Shown one piece after another: positions 36,201 to 48,240 of a DNA stretch of 64,000 nucleotides. The notes beneath the pieces are model-generated. The model made no database searches. It was not told where the DNA came from and saw only the letters and a program-made list of their open reading frames with translations. The position numbers and the translations under genes are program-made. Location: assembly GCF_001632365.1 (NCBI RefSeq), contig NW_024468557.1, forward strand, positions 87,274 to 151,273, read 5' to 3'. Positions within the stretch are counted from its first letter, which is position 1; each line of letters opens with the position of its first letter. This stretch comes from Laetiporus sulphureus 93-53 (taxonomy: Eukaryota > Basidiomycota > Agaricomycetes > Polyporales > Laetiporaceae).

Positions 36201-37078
36201 GCTCATCTCGTGGGCGTACATCAAGATGCTCGGCGGCAGCGGTCTCTCGTCCGCCTCTAAGATCGCCCTGCTGAACGCAAATTACATGGCGCACCGTCTG
36301 TCCGAGCACTACAACCTGCGATTCAAGAACGGCAACGGTCGAGTGGCGCACGAGTTGCTAATCGACCTTGCCGAATTCGACAAGGCTGCTAGGATCCAGG
36401 TGACCGACTTTGCTAAGCGGCTGCAAGTGCGTAGGATTATTCTAAGAGTTTGATTTCTGGACTGATAGACAGCTCCTTGTAGGATTACGGCTTCCACCCG
36501 CCGACATGTTCTTGGCCCATCTCAACGTGCATGCTTATTGAGCCTACTGAGTCTGAGCCCTTGGCGGAGATTGACAGGTTTGGGAGATGACAGTCGTTGT
36601 GTCAACACAGCTGATCCCTCTGCTCAGGTTCTGCGATGCGATGATTCAGATCCGCCAGGAAGTGGAAGATATCATTACGGGCAAGCAACCCAAAGAGAAC
36701 AACGTTCTGAAGAACGCTCCTCACCCAATATCTGTCATCGCTTTCGAAGACTCAAAATGGGACCGGTAAGCAATCTTCACAAGTAATTACTTCAGCAATA
36801 GGGCTGATGCCCTCCCCCTAGTCCATACAGCCGGTATATTGCAGCGTTCCCCGTGCCATCACTTCTGGAGAAGAAGTTCTGGCCTACGGTCTCAAGAGTA
36901 GACGACGGTAAGCATCATTCTTCCCTCGTGACGCTTAGATAGTATTCTCAACGTCCCTCCAGCCTACGGTGACCTCCATCTGATTGTGAGTGTCTGCTGT
37001 TCCGTCCCTTGAATGTGGTGCTAACTTCGTCCACAGTGCGACTGCCCTTCCGTCGAAGAGTCGGCATCGTCCGTTTGA
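33223..37078 (+). CDS. GCV2: Glycine dehydrogenase (decarboxylating), P-protein of glycine cleavage
   Basis: The first 35 residues ([20 protein letters not shown]...) are Arg/Ala rich without acids, a mitochondrial presequence. Then [17 protein letters not shown] and [20 protein letters not shown] mark the N-terminal PLP-transferase half. The second half has [54 protein letters not shown] and [10 protein letters not shown], whose Lys binds pyridoxal phosphate. PHGGGGPG follows in the next exon. It ends [16 protein letters not shown] 37076-37078. About 14 exons, all joints in frame. In the mitochondrial matrix it decarboxylates glycine and passes the aminomethyl group to lipoyl H-protein. Length about 1000 residues, as in the family. 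It faces the PPR gene tail-to-tail with 144 bases between. Confidence 0.95.
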
Positions 37079-37222
37079 GTCATCTGAACGTCCCACGTGT
37101 CGGGGGACATGATACCCCTCAACGGACCCGTAGACGCGTGACGTTCAACCGCACGCAACATCTGTAGGATTCATCGACTCCATGTACCGTAATAATAGCA
37201 TAGACATGGCTTTTGGGTAGAT

Positions 37223-39658
37223 TCACGACTGTTCGCTTTTCAGCAACGTCATCCACAGATCTGGCAGATAGGTCTTGATACGCATACGAATCTCTTCCTC
37301 TTGGTTCGTACGAGAAGCGAAATTGATGACTAGTTTGGCACATTTCTCGTCCGGCTTGATACCAGGTCCTACATTCGGCATCTCGAGACACATAGTCCTG
37401 AGTGCGTCATTGAGCTTGCCGAGGCGACAAAGGCACTCCAGCCAATTGTACCAGTTGTCTTGATTGAGCGGGAACCGTTCGCTGGTCAAGCTGTCCCATA
37501 ACCTCATGACGAGGCCGTACGAGCCGGAATATGCGCAAGCGTCGAGGATGATGCTGACACTAGCGTTGTCTATCTGTTTCGAACGCGTTAACATGTCCCA
37601 CACGCGGAACGCGTCGGTGTAGCACCGTGCACGCTGGTAAGTGTCCATCAACTGATTCCACAGGGCGACATCGGGGTTTATGGATGGATCAAGGACCAAG
37701 AAGTCATGGACTCGCTGAATAGTGTCGATCAAGAGTCTATAGTTCCTGGCTTGATCATCACTGTCCTTTTCACGTAAAATCTTCGTCGCCAAGGTAGCCA
37801 GCTGTTGGAGCATAATGGTGTAGACTTTTGCATTCATCAAATAACCTGCCTTTCGCATATCCTTGACGATGCTGAAGTACAGGTCCGTCGGAGGGATCCC
37901 CCCGATGATGACAGACAACTTGCAGAACGCAGCTAAAACAGCAACGAACCCTTCTTCGTCGAGTATCGAAAGGCCCTCGCCGGGACGGGAAATGCGACGA
38001 TACATTTCGAAGGCCTCAAGGTAAGAGGGAGAACACCGCATGAGGAGTACAATGAGGGATGTGGTCGTCATCGCATCCATGGTGACATTGAGCGATTCCA
38101 TCTCTTCAAGCAACGATGATGCTACTGGGAAAAATTCCTGCATGTTAGAGGAAGATGAAAGCGCGCGCAAGAGGGTATTAAAGATGGGAGCGTCTGGTGT
38201 CAAAGAATTTCGGGAAGAGCCTTTCTTGGATCCTGCGTCCTCATCTGCACCCGTATTGAGTTCTCCTTCGGCCTCTCCTCCTCGGCCAGCATATTTCTCC
38301 ATCGCTTTTGTCACGAATTCCTTGTTACGATCCTTGAACTGTGCGTACAAGTCGAGAGCATGACGGATTTCGGAATCAGTAGGTGTGCTGAGCCGATTTG
38401 AACAAAGCACTCGGAGAACCGGATGCAGCATTGCAGCGGTTGGATGAACCAATGTGGAAAGGGCTTCTTTGTAAATTGCGATGGTTTGTTTGACATTGCC
38501 TTTTGCACTTGAGTTGCGGATGAGTTGCGCCCAAGCAGGAGCTTCTGCCCGAAGAAGAAATACGTTCTCCCAACGCCTGAGATCCTGGATGCTGTCGCTT
38601 CTACCCAACACGCACTGCAGTGTTTCTTGAGAGGGAAGAAACTTAGCCTTCTTGTAGTTTTCGTAAAGCCCTACAGCGGACCACTTCCCCTTCTCCCCCG
38701 CGATACTGCCCAACTGCATGTTCCTGTCCGTGTCCGTCTTCGGTCCTTCAGATGACCCTGAACCCGACGATGAAGACGTAGGCAGCGGCGAACAATCCTG
38801 AATGCCACAGATGTTCCCATAGACTTGCTCTGCCTCTGCAGCAAGCCCATGCGAACCGAACCTGCGATAGTGGTTTTGTAGAATGCTGCGCATGTTGGGA
38901 TTATATTTCAAACCCGCTCTCTTCATGTCCCTAAAGAGCAAGGACAAGGTTCGAAATTGAAGGGTGATACCATGGCCGGTCAAAGTCGTTAAAATGTTCT
39001 CGTAAGTGGCATGCACCGGGGGACAACCCAATCTGCTCATCATCTCCAACGCTGAGAACAAGACTTGGAGATTCCAATGCTGAATGCACAAGTCGATGAG
39101 AGAGTCCCATTGAGAATGAGTAGGTGTGCATTGTACAGGTTCTTCTGCAAGCCAGTTGAAGGCAGCACGGAGAAAGCCATGCCCAACTAGTCTCCGATAA
39201 ATTGCGTCATGAAGCTGAGACCTGTCATCTGTGTCGGACAAGTCGCGAACGAAGGAGAAGATGTCCTTCATCAGGCTGATGTCGCGAACGGTTGCTGAAT
39301 CTGCGAAAATCTCGAGAGCAGTTTGGAAGTCCTCTATCCTGACGGCCCCGGCAAGCATCTTATTCAGCACTGGGTTGACCAGTAACCTCAGAGCACTGAA
39401 GTCCCTACGAATCGCATTGATGTCACCATCCGCAACAGACTTGTGGAACTCGTTAACCACACCGAGGGTCACGGCATCCATGGACGATCCTGGGCTTCGG
39501 AACAGTTGCCGAGAGACGTGAAGATGAGATGACTCTCTAGCACCACCGGATGTAATGCTATGCATGGCGTCGCGGTTTGCGGATGCGAGGAGTCTTGAGC
39601 CGTGGAAATGACTCGTACAGACGGCTCGGCCGGTCTTGACACAAGTCCTCGAGAACAT
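37223..39658 (-). CDS. Mitochondrial pentatricopeptide-repeat protein
   Basis: One exon of 811 residues. The N terminus MFSRTCVKTGRAVCTSHFHG has basic and hydroxylated residues and no acids, a matrix-targeting signal. The body is made of paired helices of about 35 residues; clear PPR-type units include QWDSLIDLCIQHWNLQVLFS, ATYENILTTLTGHG, FNTLLRALSSSSNMQEFFPV, YTIMLQQLATLATKILREKD and ALWNQLMDTYQRARCYTDAF. PPR proteins bind organellar RNA in stability, processing or translation. The RNA target is not predictable from here. An intronless gene of this length is unusual against its intron-rich neighbours but common for PPR genes. Confidence 0.85.
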   Translation of the reverse strand: MFSRTCVKTGRAVCTSHFHGSRLLASANRDAMHSITSGGARESSHLHVSRQLFRSPGSSMDAVTLGVVNEFHKSVADGDINAIRRDFSALRLLVNPVLNKMLAGAVRIEDFQTALEIFADSATVRDISLMKDIFSFVRDLSDTDDRSQLHDAIYRRLVGHGFLRAAFNWLAEEPVQCTPTHSQWDSLIDLCIQHWNLQVLFSALEMMSRLGCPPVHATYENILTTLTGHGITLQFRTLSLLFRDMKRAGLKYNPNMRSILQNHYRRFGSHGLAAEAEQVYGNICGIQDCSPLPTSSSSGSGSSEGPKTDTDRNMQLGSIAGEKGKWSAVGLYENYKKAKFLPSQETLQCVLGRSDSIQDLRRWENVFLLRAEAPAWAQLIRNSSAKGNVKQTIAIYKEALSTLVHPTAAMLHPVLRVLCSNRLSTPTDSEIRHALDLYAQFKDRNKEFVTKAMEKYAGRGGEAEGELNTGADEDAGSKKGSSRNSLTPDAPIFNTLLRALSSSSNMQEFFPVASSLLEEMESLNVTMDAMTTTSLIVLLMRCSPSYLEAFEMYRRISRPGEGLSILDEEGFVAVLAAFCKLSVIIGGIPPTDLYFSIVKDMRKAGYLMNAKVYTIMLQQLATLATKILREKDSDDQARNYRLLIDTIQRVHDFLVLDPSINPDVALWNQLMDTYQRARCYTDAFRVWDMLTRSKQIDNASVSIILDACAYSGSYGLVMRLWDSLTSERFPLNQDNWYNWLECLCRLGKLNDALRTMCLEMPNVGPGIKPDEKCAKLVINFASRTNQEEEIRMRIKTYLPDLWMTLLKSEQS

Positions 39659-39963
39659 TCATACGGGTCCTGTAGCGGAAGTAGAAGCATATAAGGTCTG
39701 AATTATTCTTCAAATACATCGCGCACCTGAGCCGCGCGGAGGAGAGAATGTAACTGTTCGCGAATGTGTGGAAGTACTCCGAGTCCGCCGCGTATCGCTG
39801 CGTGCTCAGGTTGGAACTTGGCGGGCAATCGTATCTTTAGCGGATGAGTCTGATCGACTAGAAACGGTCACAGCCACGTGGACAACACTGCTGTGGCTGC
39901 AGGTGTTGGCAACGTTGGACCACGTCGCTCATCCAGAACTTCACCTGACTACCACACTATACG
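39659..39963. promoter_or_regulatory. Shared divergent promoter region
   Basis: The 305 bases lie between the start codons of the PPR gene (leftward) and SSS1 (rightward) and must contain both promoters. No specific motif stood out. Confidence 0.45.
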
Positions 39964-40332
39964 ATGTCTGAGAAGCTCAAAGAGTTCGTGGAGATACCGC
40001 AGGAGTTTGTCAAAGATGGGAGACAGGTGCAGCCACTGCTCCTCATGTTACCCGACTCAGAATTCACGCGCTGTGCAACAACAGTTCTTGACTCGCTGCA
40101 CGAAGCCTTCACAGAAAGGTATGGTTGAGACATGCCTCTGCCGCTCTGGTGGCTGACATGGGTTATGTAGAGTTCCTCCAGATTTGCAAAGCTGTGGCCA
40201 TTGGATTCGCAGTTATGGGGTTCATTGGATATTTTGTGAAGCTGATCCATATCCCAATGTACGCCATATATGTTTCACAATTCTGCGGTATGTTCATAGA
40301 CCTTTTTTTCTAGCAATAACATCCTTGTGTAA
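39964..40332 (+). CDS. SSS1: Sec61 gamma subunit of the ER translocon
   Basis: Four exons encode 67 residues: [62 protein letters not shown] and NNILV, ending at TAA 40330-40332. The FxKxxxRxxxRCxKPxxKEF core, the single C-terminal membrane helix and the IHIPINNILV end are diagnostic of SecE/Sec61-gamma. This clamp subunit holds the Sec61 alpha channel together in the ER membrane. The last exon has only 19 bases. Length equals that of the family. Confidence 0.97.
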
Positions 40333-40766
40333 GTATTTCCTTCACTCAGGCTACCTTGATATTGATTCATTGGATAGGGGAGGGGCATGACGGATCTCAG
40401 TTCTTGAATTTTGCTGCTAGTACTACAGGTTGTCGTCATTTTCTGGATCATACCACGGGCAATTTTCATTGTCCACATTTTTTGGCCGAGTTAAGGCAGC
40501 GATCAGTATAGGGTCGCACGCGTTCTACACTGGGGGAGGAGAGGAGGGAGGATATAGTGCGATGTGTCTAGCACTCCGTACAGGATTCGTGCGTTCCCAA
40601 CTGATTTCTCAGGCAGGAAGTTCATCATATGACTACGATGTTACGCTTGTGAAGGAAACGTGCCGCCCTCGTCCGCCTCATGAAACGTATGAGACACTGA
40701 TATGTTATATGGCTCGATCATGCTGGACGCCAAGGACGTGGGCGGCCGTATTGAAGGGCGCGAGCT
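40333..40766. other. Intergenic region between convergent genes
   Basis: 3' flanks of SSS1 and the 7TM gene meet here. No gene recognised. Confidence 0.5.
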
Positions 40767-42322
40767 CTAGTGATTCCTGACGGTTGATGCGGAGCACAGC
40801 ACTGCATCCTTGCGTCTTCTTAGGCAGGGAAACCAGACACAAGCTACATTCTGATGAAAAAGGCGTCAGCATTGCGGCCTGTGGTTGGCATTGGACGACC
40901 CCTTACTTGTTGCGTTCCGAAGACAACGAATGCGATCAGTGGCACTATCCGAACGACCGTGAGCTGTACCCCTTTCCACGTCGAAGAAGACATACTGGCG
41001 GCCTGCGCTATGTACGGAAATGTACCGGTGACTAGTGCTGTGCGTGGTGAACTGAACGAGATGCAAGTCCTTTTGCGCATCCAGTCAAGCTGCGTACAGC
41101 AGGATGATTTGAAAAGCAGGACACTCACGCTAAAGCTATCCACGACCACAGGAGAAATATCGTAGCCTGTAAGATAACTTGCGTTGGCAAATTGACAGGC
41201 AAAAATATCGGAACCCACCCGAAGATAGGGAGAAAGAGACGGTCTTTGGACATCTGCATCTGGGCAAACATCCTTGACGAGCCGCCAGAGGTGATAGCAA
41301 CGGATAGTGACAGAAGCTGCAGCTGCAAGGTGAGTTTTGCTCGGCTTCAGACGTATAGGAATGCTGATCTACCTTCAAATGCGGAGGCTATCAGCAGAAT
41401 CATTGCGCAGAACAACGGAACGATCTGACGTGGACTATAAAAACATGCCATGAGCTTGTTTTGCATCCGACGTAGGAAATGTTCTTACAAAAAAACCGGT
41501 CTCGATTGAGCAATAGATACCGCTGAGTGCTATGACGTTGTCTGGATGTGTGACTGCGACCTATACCGCCGTCCGGTCAAGCGCAACTAACATAGGATAG
41601 GCACACCGAACGCACATAGCCGGATGCTGCAGAGCAGAGTAGGAGAGTCATGTATGGGACCGAGAGCACCTAAATGAGCATTTGTTTTGAAAAATGCGAT
41701 CGAACGCTTGTGACTCGAGAAACGAATGCATACAATCGTCAATTTGACCGCTCTAGACAACGAAGAGACATACGGCAAGCCCCACGGGGCACAGAACGTA
41801 CTCCAGATCTAACAAGAAATCAACAGCGAGTCAGACGTACATCGCCCCACATCCTACCTGGACGACCATAATCAGACCAGCGACCGCAGTCCTGTGAAGG
41901 AATGAGTATATTCCATTATAAGTAGCAAGAATAGTCGCACATTGCCGTTGAACCGTACACAAGAGATGCTTGGATTGCACACAACCCGGCTGGCACATGG
42001 TCTGCTCGGGTGTAGTTCCCGTAGAAACTGGTTACTCTATGAGTGTTGCTATTGCTGTCATCCAAGAAATGCAGTCACTCACAGTAAGCAGAATGAGATA
42101 GAGTAGATGACCCAGGTTACACAGAAGTTGATGATAATTGGGTTGCTTCGAGTTGTCTTTGACGCGAAGAACGTGCAGACCAGCATCGGCAGCCCGACGT
42201 GTCCCCCCACAATATGCAAAGTGAAAAAGAGCGGAACCAACTTCAGCAGTTCGGCTTTCAGATCTGTCGGATACAGAGTCAGTACACAGGAGGGACAACC
42301 ATGACATATGCTTACCTTCCAT
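40767..42322 (-). CDS. Orphan seven-transmembrane (GPCR-like) protein
   Basis: A 7-base first exon (ATGGAAG, 42322-42316) is joined to 42263, giving MEDLKAELLKLVPLFFTLHIVG. Then follow VGLPMLVCTFFASKT with TRSNPIIINFCVTWVIYSIS (TM1-2), GNYTRADHVPAGLCAIQASL (extracellular loop and TM3), TAVAGLIMVVQIWSTF, VLSVPYMTLLLCSAASGY, THPDNVIALSGIYCSIETGF, IVPLFCAMILLIASAFE, then a cytosolic segment with RCYHLWRLVKDV, ATIFLLWSWIALA and a last helix PLIAFVVFGTQQ. The stop is at 40767. Ten or more exons with small introns. This layout matches a large basidiomycete family of GPCR-like proteins with no known ligand. It is not a Ste3 pheromone receptor by sequence. Reading frame appears intact; exon borders around 40.95-41.2 kb are less sure. 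Confidence 0.65.
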
Positions 42323-42989
42323 TGATTACAGGCCGCACAAGCGACCGCAATGGATGCGTAGAAGGATGCCCGTTCTTAGCTTGTACAGATGTACAAGGAG
42401 TCGGGAAAGAGTAGTGTAGATTGACTGATTAGAGCATGCACGTTCAAGTAGCGGATTTATTGAGGCAACCGATGCAGCCTTCAGCCATCCAAGGGCCTCT
42501 TTGGAGTGTCATCAGAAACATAGATCAGAGAGAATACGTACGACCCTCACACCTTCTCTCTTAGTCCCGATGGTTCCACACGACTGAATGTGAGTACGCT
42601 AGCTGTAAAAATGAGACAATCGGCCCTTTACAGAAGGAGAACTCTGAGAGTCGTGGTTTCCACGACCCGCGAGTATATGTGGCAGCTCTATTGAATCCCA
42701 GCCGAAAACCTGTGGTGAAGATCTAGCACCATCAGGAAACGATGATGATCATTATACAGCCATCCTGTATGGTGATGCTCCACCGCATGTAACGAAAATA
42801 CTCCCGTGGGGAACAATACGCCATGACGCTTACAGTCGCTCAACTGAGATGTCATGTTTTCCTTTGGAGTTTGCAGTCTAACCTGACCTACGTCGAAGAG
42901 ACACTTATGTTTTAGGTGCACGAGATTCATTCGTTCAGGGCGACTGAAACGTTGAACGTTTGGAGGAAGATGATAGACAGATCATACAT
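42323..42989. other. Intergenic region
   Basis: Promoter of the 7TM gene and 3' flank of COG1. No coding likeness found. Confidence 0.5.
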
Positions 42990-45900
42990 CTATCGAAGTG
43001 CAGCACCGCCTACGAGTAGCAAACCAAACCGTGCAGAAGGTTTAACAAGTTCCATCGCGGGCTGCAAGTGCTGTCCCACGGCTGGAATGCCACATGGCAA
43101 GAGGCTATTCGACTGGTCGTGAGTTTGTGTCTTGCCGCCCATTTCTACTCGTATATCGTGAGGCGGCAATAAGAGGGACAATAGCGTTTGTGTTCTGGAT
43201 AAATATTCCGCAATGCTGCCGTCAACGTCGAGCTGCAAGTGCACAACGTTTGCCTGGGAAAGCTGACGGATTACGGGGTCAGTGTCTGAATTCATCCATA
43301 GGAGGAACAGAACCTTCTTCTGTGTTGCAGCTAAGTGATGGTCCAACGTCTCCAGAACGTCGGGTAATCTGCTTTTCCATTCACACGCCAATTTTCGCAG
43401 AAATATCATGTCGTAGAAATGCTGCACGTCTGTTTGATTGGTGGTCCCCTTCTGTTCTGCATTCTGGATACTGTCCCGCACAGCTTGGAAGAAATCTCGA
43501 AGACTATTGGCGATCAGATCCGTCCGTTCTGCGGGCTCGAGGTATACTGATATATCATGAAGTGAACTTGACAGCAGGAATAGGACGTGCACGAGAGCCG
43601 GCGAGACTGATGTGACCGACGAAGAAGCAACTAGCCGAAAATGTCAACCTGTGAGCAACACGGAACTGAGTGGAGACGAGGACGTACTGCCTTGCTGACG
43701 ACTGATATCGGAAGACGTAAAAGTTGATGCGTATGTGGCGATGATCTGTTTGAGGACGTGATTCATCCATCGTTGCATCACGCTGTCGCATATTGCATGC
43801 ATCAGCTTGCGGAATTCTATGCGTTGTCGGGCTTGAAGGTTAACCGCCAGACGGTTGATGGAATGGCACTCACTGCTAGTCTCTAGTTCATCACAACCAA
43901 TAGTCGTAATGAAGGAAGATGTTGATGCGAGTTTGTATGCGGCCTGTCCCACGAACAGAGATGTCCTTCTACAGGCGTCTTCGAGCCCTCAATGAGCATA
44001 GCTCGGCCGCGCGAAATATGATTACAGACCTGTCTCATCGGTGGTATTGGTATCTGTAGCATGCTCTAAAATAGTGACGAGTCCGGTGCAGAGAGCCTCA
44101 GCATCTGATTTATATAGTTCTCTCAGCTCTTGCGCTAGTGCGCTTTCATTATAGATAATCTATCAGCACATATAGGACCGCAGAAGCTATTTAATCGACG
44201 TACCAAGACTCAGCGTCCACCGCTTGCATTCCCTCTAAATCCTCCTTTAGCGAACGCGCTTGGGACTCAACCGAGCCCAGTACTTCGTCCAAAAGAGAGG
44301 TTCGTCCTTGCATGCGTCGCTCAATCGAGGCCTTATATCGTCGAAACGATGAAGCTGTCGTCAGCGAACCCATATTCACTTCAAAGGAGTGTTGGGGCGA
44401 AGGAACCTCGAAGAGAAACTCGATGGACTGCATGTCTAATAAAATATGAGCACGTGTGTCGGACAAGCGATATATCGATAATTTCAACATACCTGATAAA
44501 GCCTCGTCAGGCTTCTGTCTTACAGTCTCGATCGCATGTGAGAGATGCTTTCTCAACTCCATTTCCAGCGTTTCCAGAGCCGATTTCCACACAACGACCG
44601 CCTGTCGCCGTGAATGATCGTCTAGGAACGACCGCATCCGTGATTTTTCTTCAGCTTGTATCCCATCAAGTGTTTCAATCAAATCGAAGGACGATGTTCG
44701 GATCTCCCAGACCTCGCGAACGCCTTCTAGAGCTGAAAACCACCTCCGCAGAACAACGCCAAGATCTGACATAGACTGGGTGAACCAAGCGTCCAGCTTC
44801 TCATCAAGTTGTGCTTGCGGAATTGAAGATGACAGAGATGTGCCGTCGACGTATGGTTTGTATGATCTGATGCTTTCTGGAAGAAGGAGAAAGTGGGTAG
44901 AAGCCGGTAGTGAGTTCAATAAAGATCTCGTCGTTATTTCAAGCTCGGCCGGGAGATGGGCCGCAGGCATCGACCCAGTTTGAATATATTGCAGTGTTTG
45001 CTTCATCATAGATAGCTTGTTGGCCCGGGCATTGTCCGCAAAAATCTCTCGTGCAGTGCCTAATGTTCCGCAGATGATTTCAAGTACAGTCTGCAATCTC
45101 TGCTTGATTTCCCGCACATTGGCTTTGTGCGCTCTGCTGGAGGTCTTCCCGTTGCCTACAGATGCGTGAGCATCACCATTCATGTGGTGTTCGTAGAGGT
45201 GCGATAATGTGAAAGACAGAGCCTTTGATCTTTGGGTTAGGTAGATCGTCAATGTCTCTGACAGTGGTCGCGACTCCAGCAAATGCAGAGTCAGTAGAGT
45301 AGCGCAGACTTCCTGCAACTAGTATTTAGCCGAACGGCTTCTCAACGATTGGAGAGAGTTACCTCAGGTGATATCATGTGCTCTCGAAGGGAGACGGTAG
45401 CTTTTTGGGTGATTTGTACACGGAATTGTGAAATTGCCTCCCATTGACGATGTACTATTGGCATTTGCTCCTGCAGAAGAAATTCATTGCAGCTCTGACA
45501 CTACAGTTCTCTGAGCTTACGGAAACATCGATGGCATACACCTGCCATTTTTGATCCGCATCTCCACCTCCTCGTAGCAATGTCCGATGGACAGCACGAG
45601 CAGTCATGAAGAGCCACGCAGCGTGCAGGTATAGTTTACGTTCCATAAAGCGCCATAGATGTTCTGGGGCATCCAACAAAAGTTTGAGATGGGCAGAGAG
45701 CGACTGTAGTGCTTCGAGGTGCTCGTCTGAGTATGTTTGTCAGGCCTTAATGATGTTATCTGAGTGTCACTGAAAATGCACCTTCTGCGCTCGTCGAAGA
45801 GCGTTTGGGGGTACAAGGCAACTTTGCTGCGCCAACAATATCACACATCTCATGGAACACCTCTAGCACACGCTTCGAGGATTCTGCGATGGATATTATG

Positions 45901-46346
45901 GATGTCGAAGCCTGGAGTAGATCGCGGTACCGTTCCCTGCGCTTTCATGGTACAGTTGGAGGGACGTTCTTTAACACATTGGGTCTTTTCGGACGCACCC
46001 AACCATAAGACGTAATTCTTCCTGTTTTGCCTCGGCATTGGCCCTGTAGGAGTGACATGGATCGAGTTCTGCATAGCAGATCTTAGCGTAGTACGTACCT
46101 CAGGCGTTGCTGTACTGTCCTGACCTCTGATACAGTGTGTTTAGTGAGTAGGTCGTCTGGGTCATAGTCGTCCATGACTGTAACAGCGTCTAGCGCAGAG
46201 ATCGCGACCGGAAACGTGGACGGTGAGCGTGTCAAGGATCCAGCTTGTCCATAATTAGGCCTCGGCTGGATGTTTGGACTGGGGTTCTCAAGAGAGCCCG
46301 ATTTTGACTGAGAGGCATCAGCTGCATGAGATGAGCGTGAAGCCAT
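42990..46346 (-). CDS. COG1: Conserved oligomeric Golgi complex subunit 1
   Basis: Starts MASRSSHAADASQSKSGSLE; the next conserved block, MDDYDPDDLLTKHTVSEVRT VQQRLR followed by an exon giving EELRLMVG and RYRDLLQASTSI, is the COG1 N-terminal (Vps51-type) helical region. Further exons include MTARAVHRTLLRGGG-type helices, EIKQRLQTVLEIICGTLGTA, the long 45318-44191 block, and a tail ending GLLLVGGAALR at 42990. Around ten exons, roughly 900 residues. COG tethers retrograde vesicles at the Golgi, and COG1 bridges lobes A and B. In this window it is accompanied by SED5, a known COG partner in yeast and human cells. Some small exons between 43.6 and 44.2 kb are uncertain. Confidence 0.8.
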
Positions 46347-46657
46347 GTTGTTCGAGCTGGATAACGGCGAGGCATCCAGTACGTAGTGTTATACAGAGTC
46401 GGCGGCTATCCCATAAGCGCCGGCCGTCGAGGCAGCTCATTTGCGCGGCGGTGTATACGAGCCTACTCATAACCTATCATCTATCAATCGCAGAGTTCCC
46501 TAATGTACAAGGCAATGCATGGTGTCCACAAATATGGTTGACTAGAAATGACGTGAACTACAGTACTTCGTGAGCAACCTCGTTCCCAGATACGCCTACG
46601 CCATAGGTTATCGTACTCTTGCTGAAATAAACCACGAGCCGAGAGGCTCTGGAAACA
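46347..46657. other. Intergenic region
   Basis: COG1 promoter region plus the 3' flank of the TMEM115-like gene. Nothing else recognised. Confidence 0.45.
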
Positions 46658-48019
46658 TTACTTTTCTTCGCCATCTGCATTCTCTGATGATTCGCCCGCC
46701 TGCGGATCCTCACTTTCTGCACCAGCTTTCCTGGACGCTGACGGCTCGGAATTACTAACGCCATTTGCTGCCGGCCGTGACGGACCCGGCGATCCAGTGG
46801 CAGTTCGTTGCGGGGGAGATGAAGATGAAGTACCACCAGCTAGTCGTTGGTCTAGTGCCTTCAAAGCCATTGCTCTGGTGAGGTCTTCTTCAGAATACAA
46901 TTTAGAAATAAGGAATCATTGAGATCCGCACCTCCTTCTCTCAGCCTCAGCACGAGCGCCGCCGGGCAGCGGCGCATATCCTCCAGACTCTACGTCGTTT
47001 CCAGATGATGGGATGAGATGGAGCTTCGATGCATATTTATGCACGGTGTTGCCGAGCCAAGTAATCGGGACGCTGCAAGAACGTCGCCGAAGACACCGGC
47101 CAAGATTAGGAAAGCAGGCAGGGGGAATACAAGGTGCTTACTGGATCAACGGAGGGAACCAGGTGACGAATGCGAAGGTCTCGCTACGATCGCCATACAG
47201 CGGCCCTCCATTCAAGTCCACTGCGTTCTTCTTGTAGAAGCGCAGCCATACATAGGAAACTAGCCAGCCGAATTGAATCACGATGAACGGGCATTGGAAT
47301 CCAAGGATACACATGACAGTTGAAAATGTGACATAGGCCATCGGGAGTGTCTATGGGTGCATTCTTAGGTTTGAGTCCAACCATGAGATGGACTAGAACA
47401 GTCAAGCACCTTAACCCTGGCTTTGATGATGCCGAACAACTGCACCTGATGTTCGGGGATGATTTGCCTGAAAGCGACGAGCACCCCAATCTGTAGTGCC
47501 ATTTGTCCGTGATACTGCTGCCCGTAGCTTGGATGCCGCGTAAGACAACATGTAAGAACATCCTTTAGGGCGAGCTCACAGGAAGACTGGGTTTCTCAGG
47601 GCAATGTACTCTATCCAGTTCAATCCAAACGCTATGATATTTGAAGCCGTTATGGTGACGGCGATGAACTTGAGCAACTCCACGGCACCCCATAATCGTT
47701 CCAAGTATCTCAGAGATGCAGGAATCACCAAGAGAGTGAACAAAAGCTGAACATAGCTCAGTCATAACACATCGCTCTAATGTTGAGCTCTCACCTCGAT
47801 GATGGTTGTTTCCACGAGAGCAGAAGTGAGGAAGGTCCACGGATAAAATAGACTTGACCCTGGGACCAATACAAGATATGGCGCAGAAAATTCTTCACCG
47901 CCTTTCCATGATAGAATGTAGTAAACCAGAGACAACGCAACGGTTGCGACAGTATAAATGCGAGTTGCAGGTGGAATAGCAGCAACGAACTGCGCAGGCG
48001 AGAACGACAGCACAGCCAT
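46658..48019 (-). CDS. TMEM115-like Golgi membrane protein (DUF1751)
   Basis: Begins MAVLSFSPAQFVAAIPPATR and IYTVATVALSLVYYILSW, then LVPGSSLFYPWTFLTSALVE, RYLERLWGAVELLKFIAVTI, NIIAFGLNWIEYIAL, QMALQIGVLVAFRQIIPEHQ, MAYVTFSTVMCILGF and a last membrane part, then a Ser/Pro-rich cytosolic tail ending ADGEEK. The block from FYPWTFLT to IIPEHQVQ is the rhomboid-like DUF1751 signature of TMEM115, a non-catalytic rhomboid-fold protein of Golgi cisternae. In animals TMEM115 binds the COG complex and affects retrograde transport; the COG1 gene lies next door here. About six exons. It diverges from the FAM32A-like gene across 221 bases. Confidence 0.85.
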
Positions 48020-48240
48020 CTTTCAGAGCAGTCTCTGCAGCCTGACTTCGGAAACCTTCGGCCCAGACGATGGCACGAACAGGTACTGGTAGCAAGCCGC
48101 AATCCGCACTGGAGAGTTGGTCGCAAGAATGTCGAGGACAGTGACCAACAGCGCTACCGCGTGCGTGACCCATGCATGACCTCCGGAGCGTGACACCAAT
48201 CGTGACGGCCACTCTCTGTCCATGACCATCACTCTCGTCC

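Noticed and set aside
40767..42322. MFS transporter or decayed pseudogene reading of the region
   Set aside because: When small introns are removed the frame is continuous and shows seven membrane segments with the motifs of the orphan GPCR-like family.
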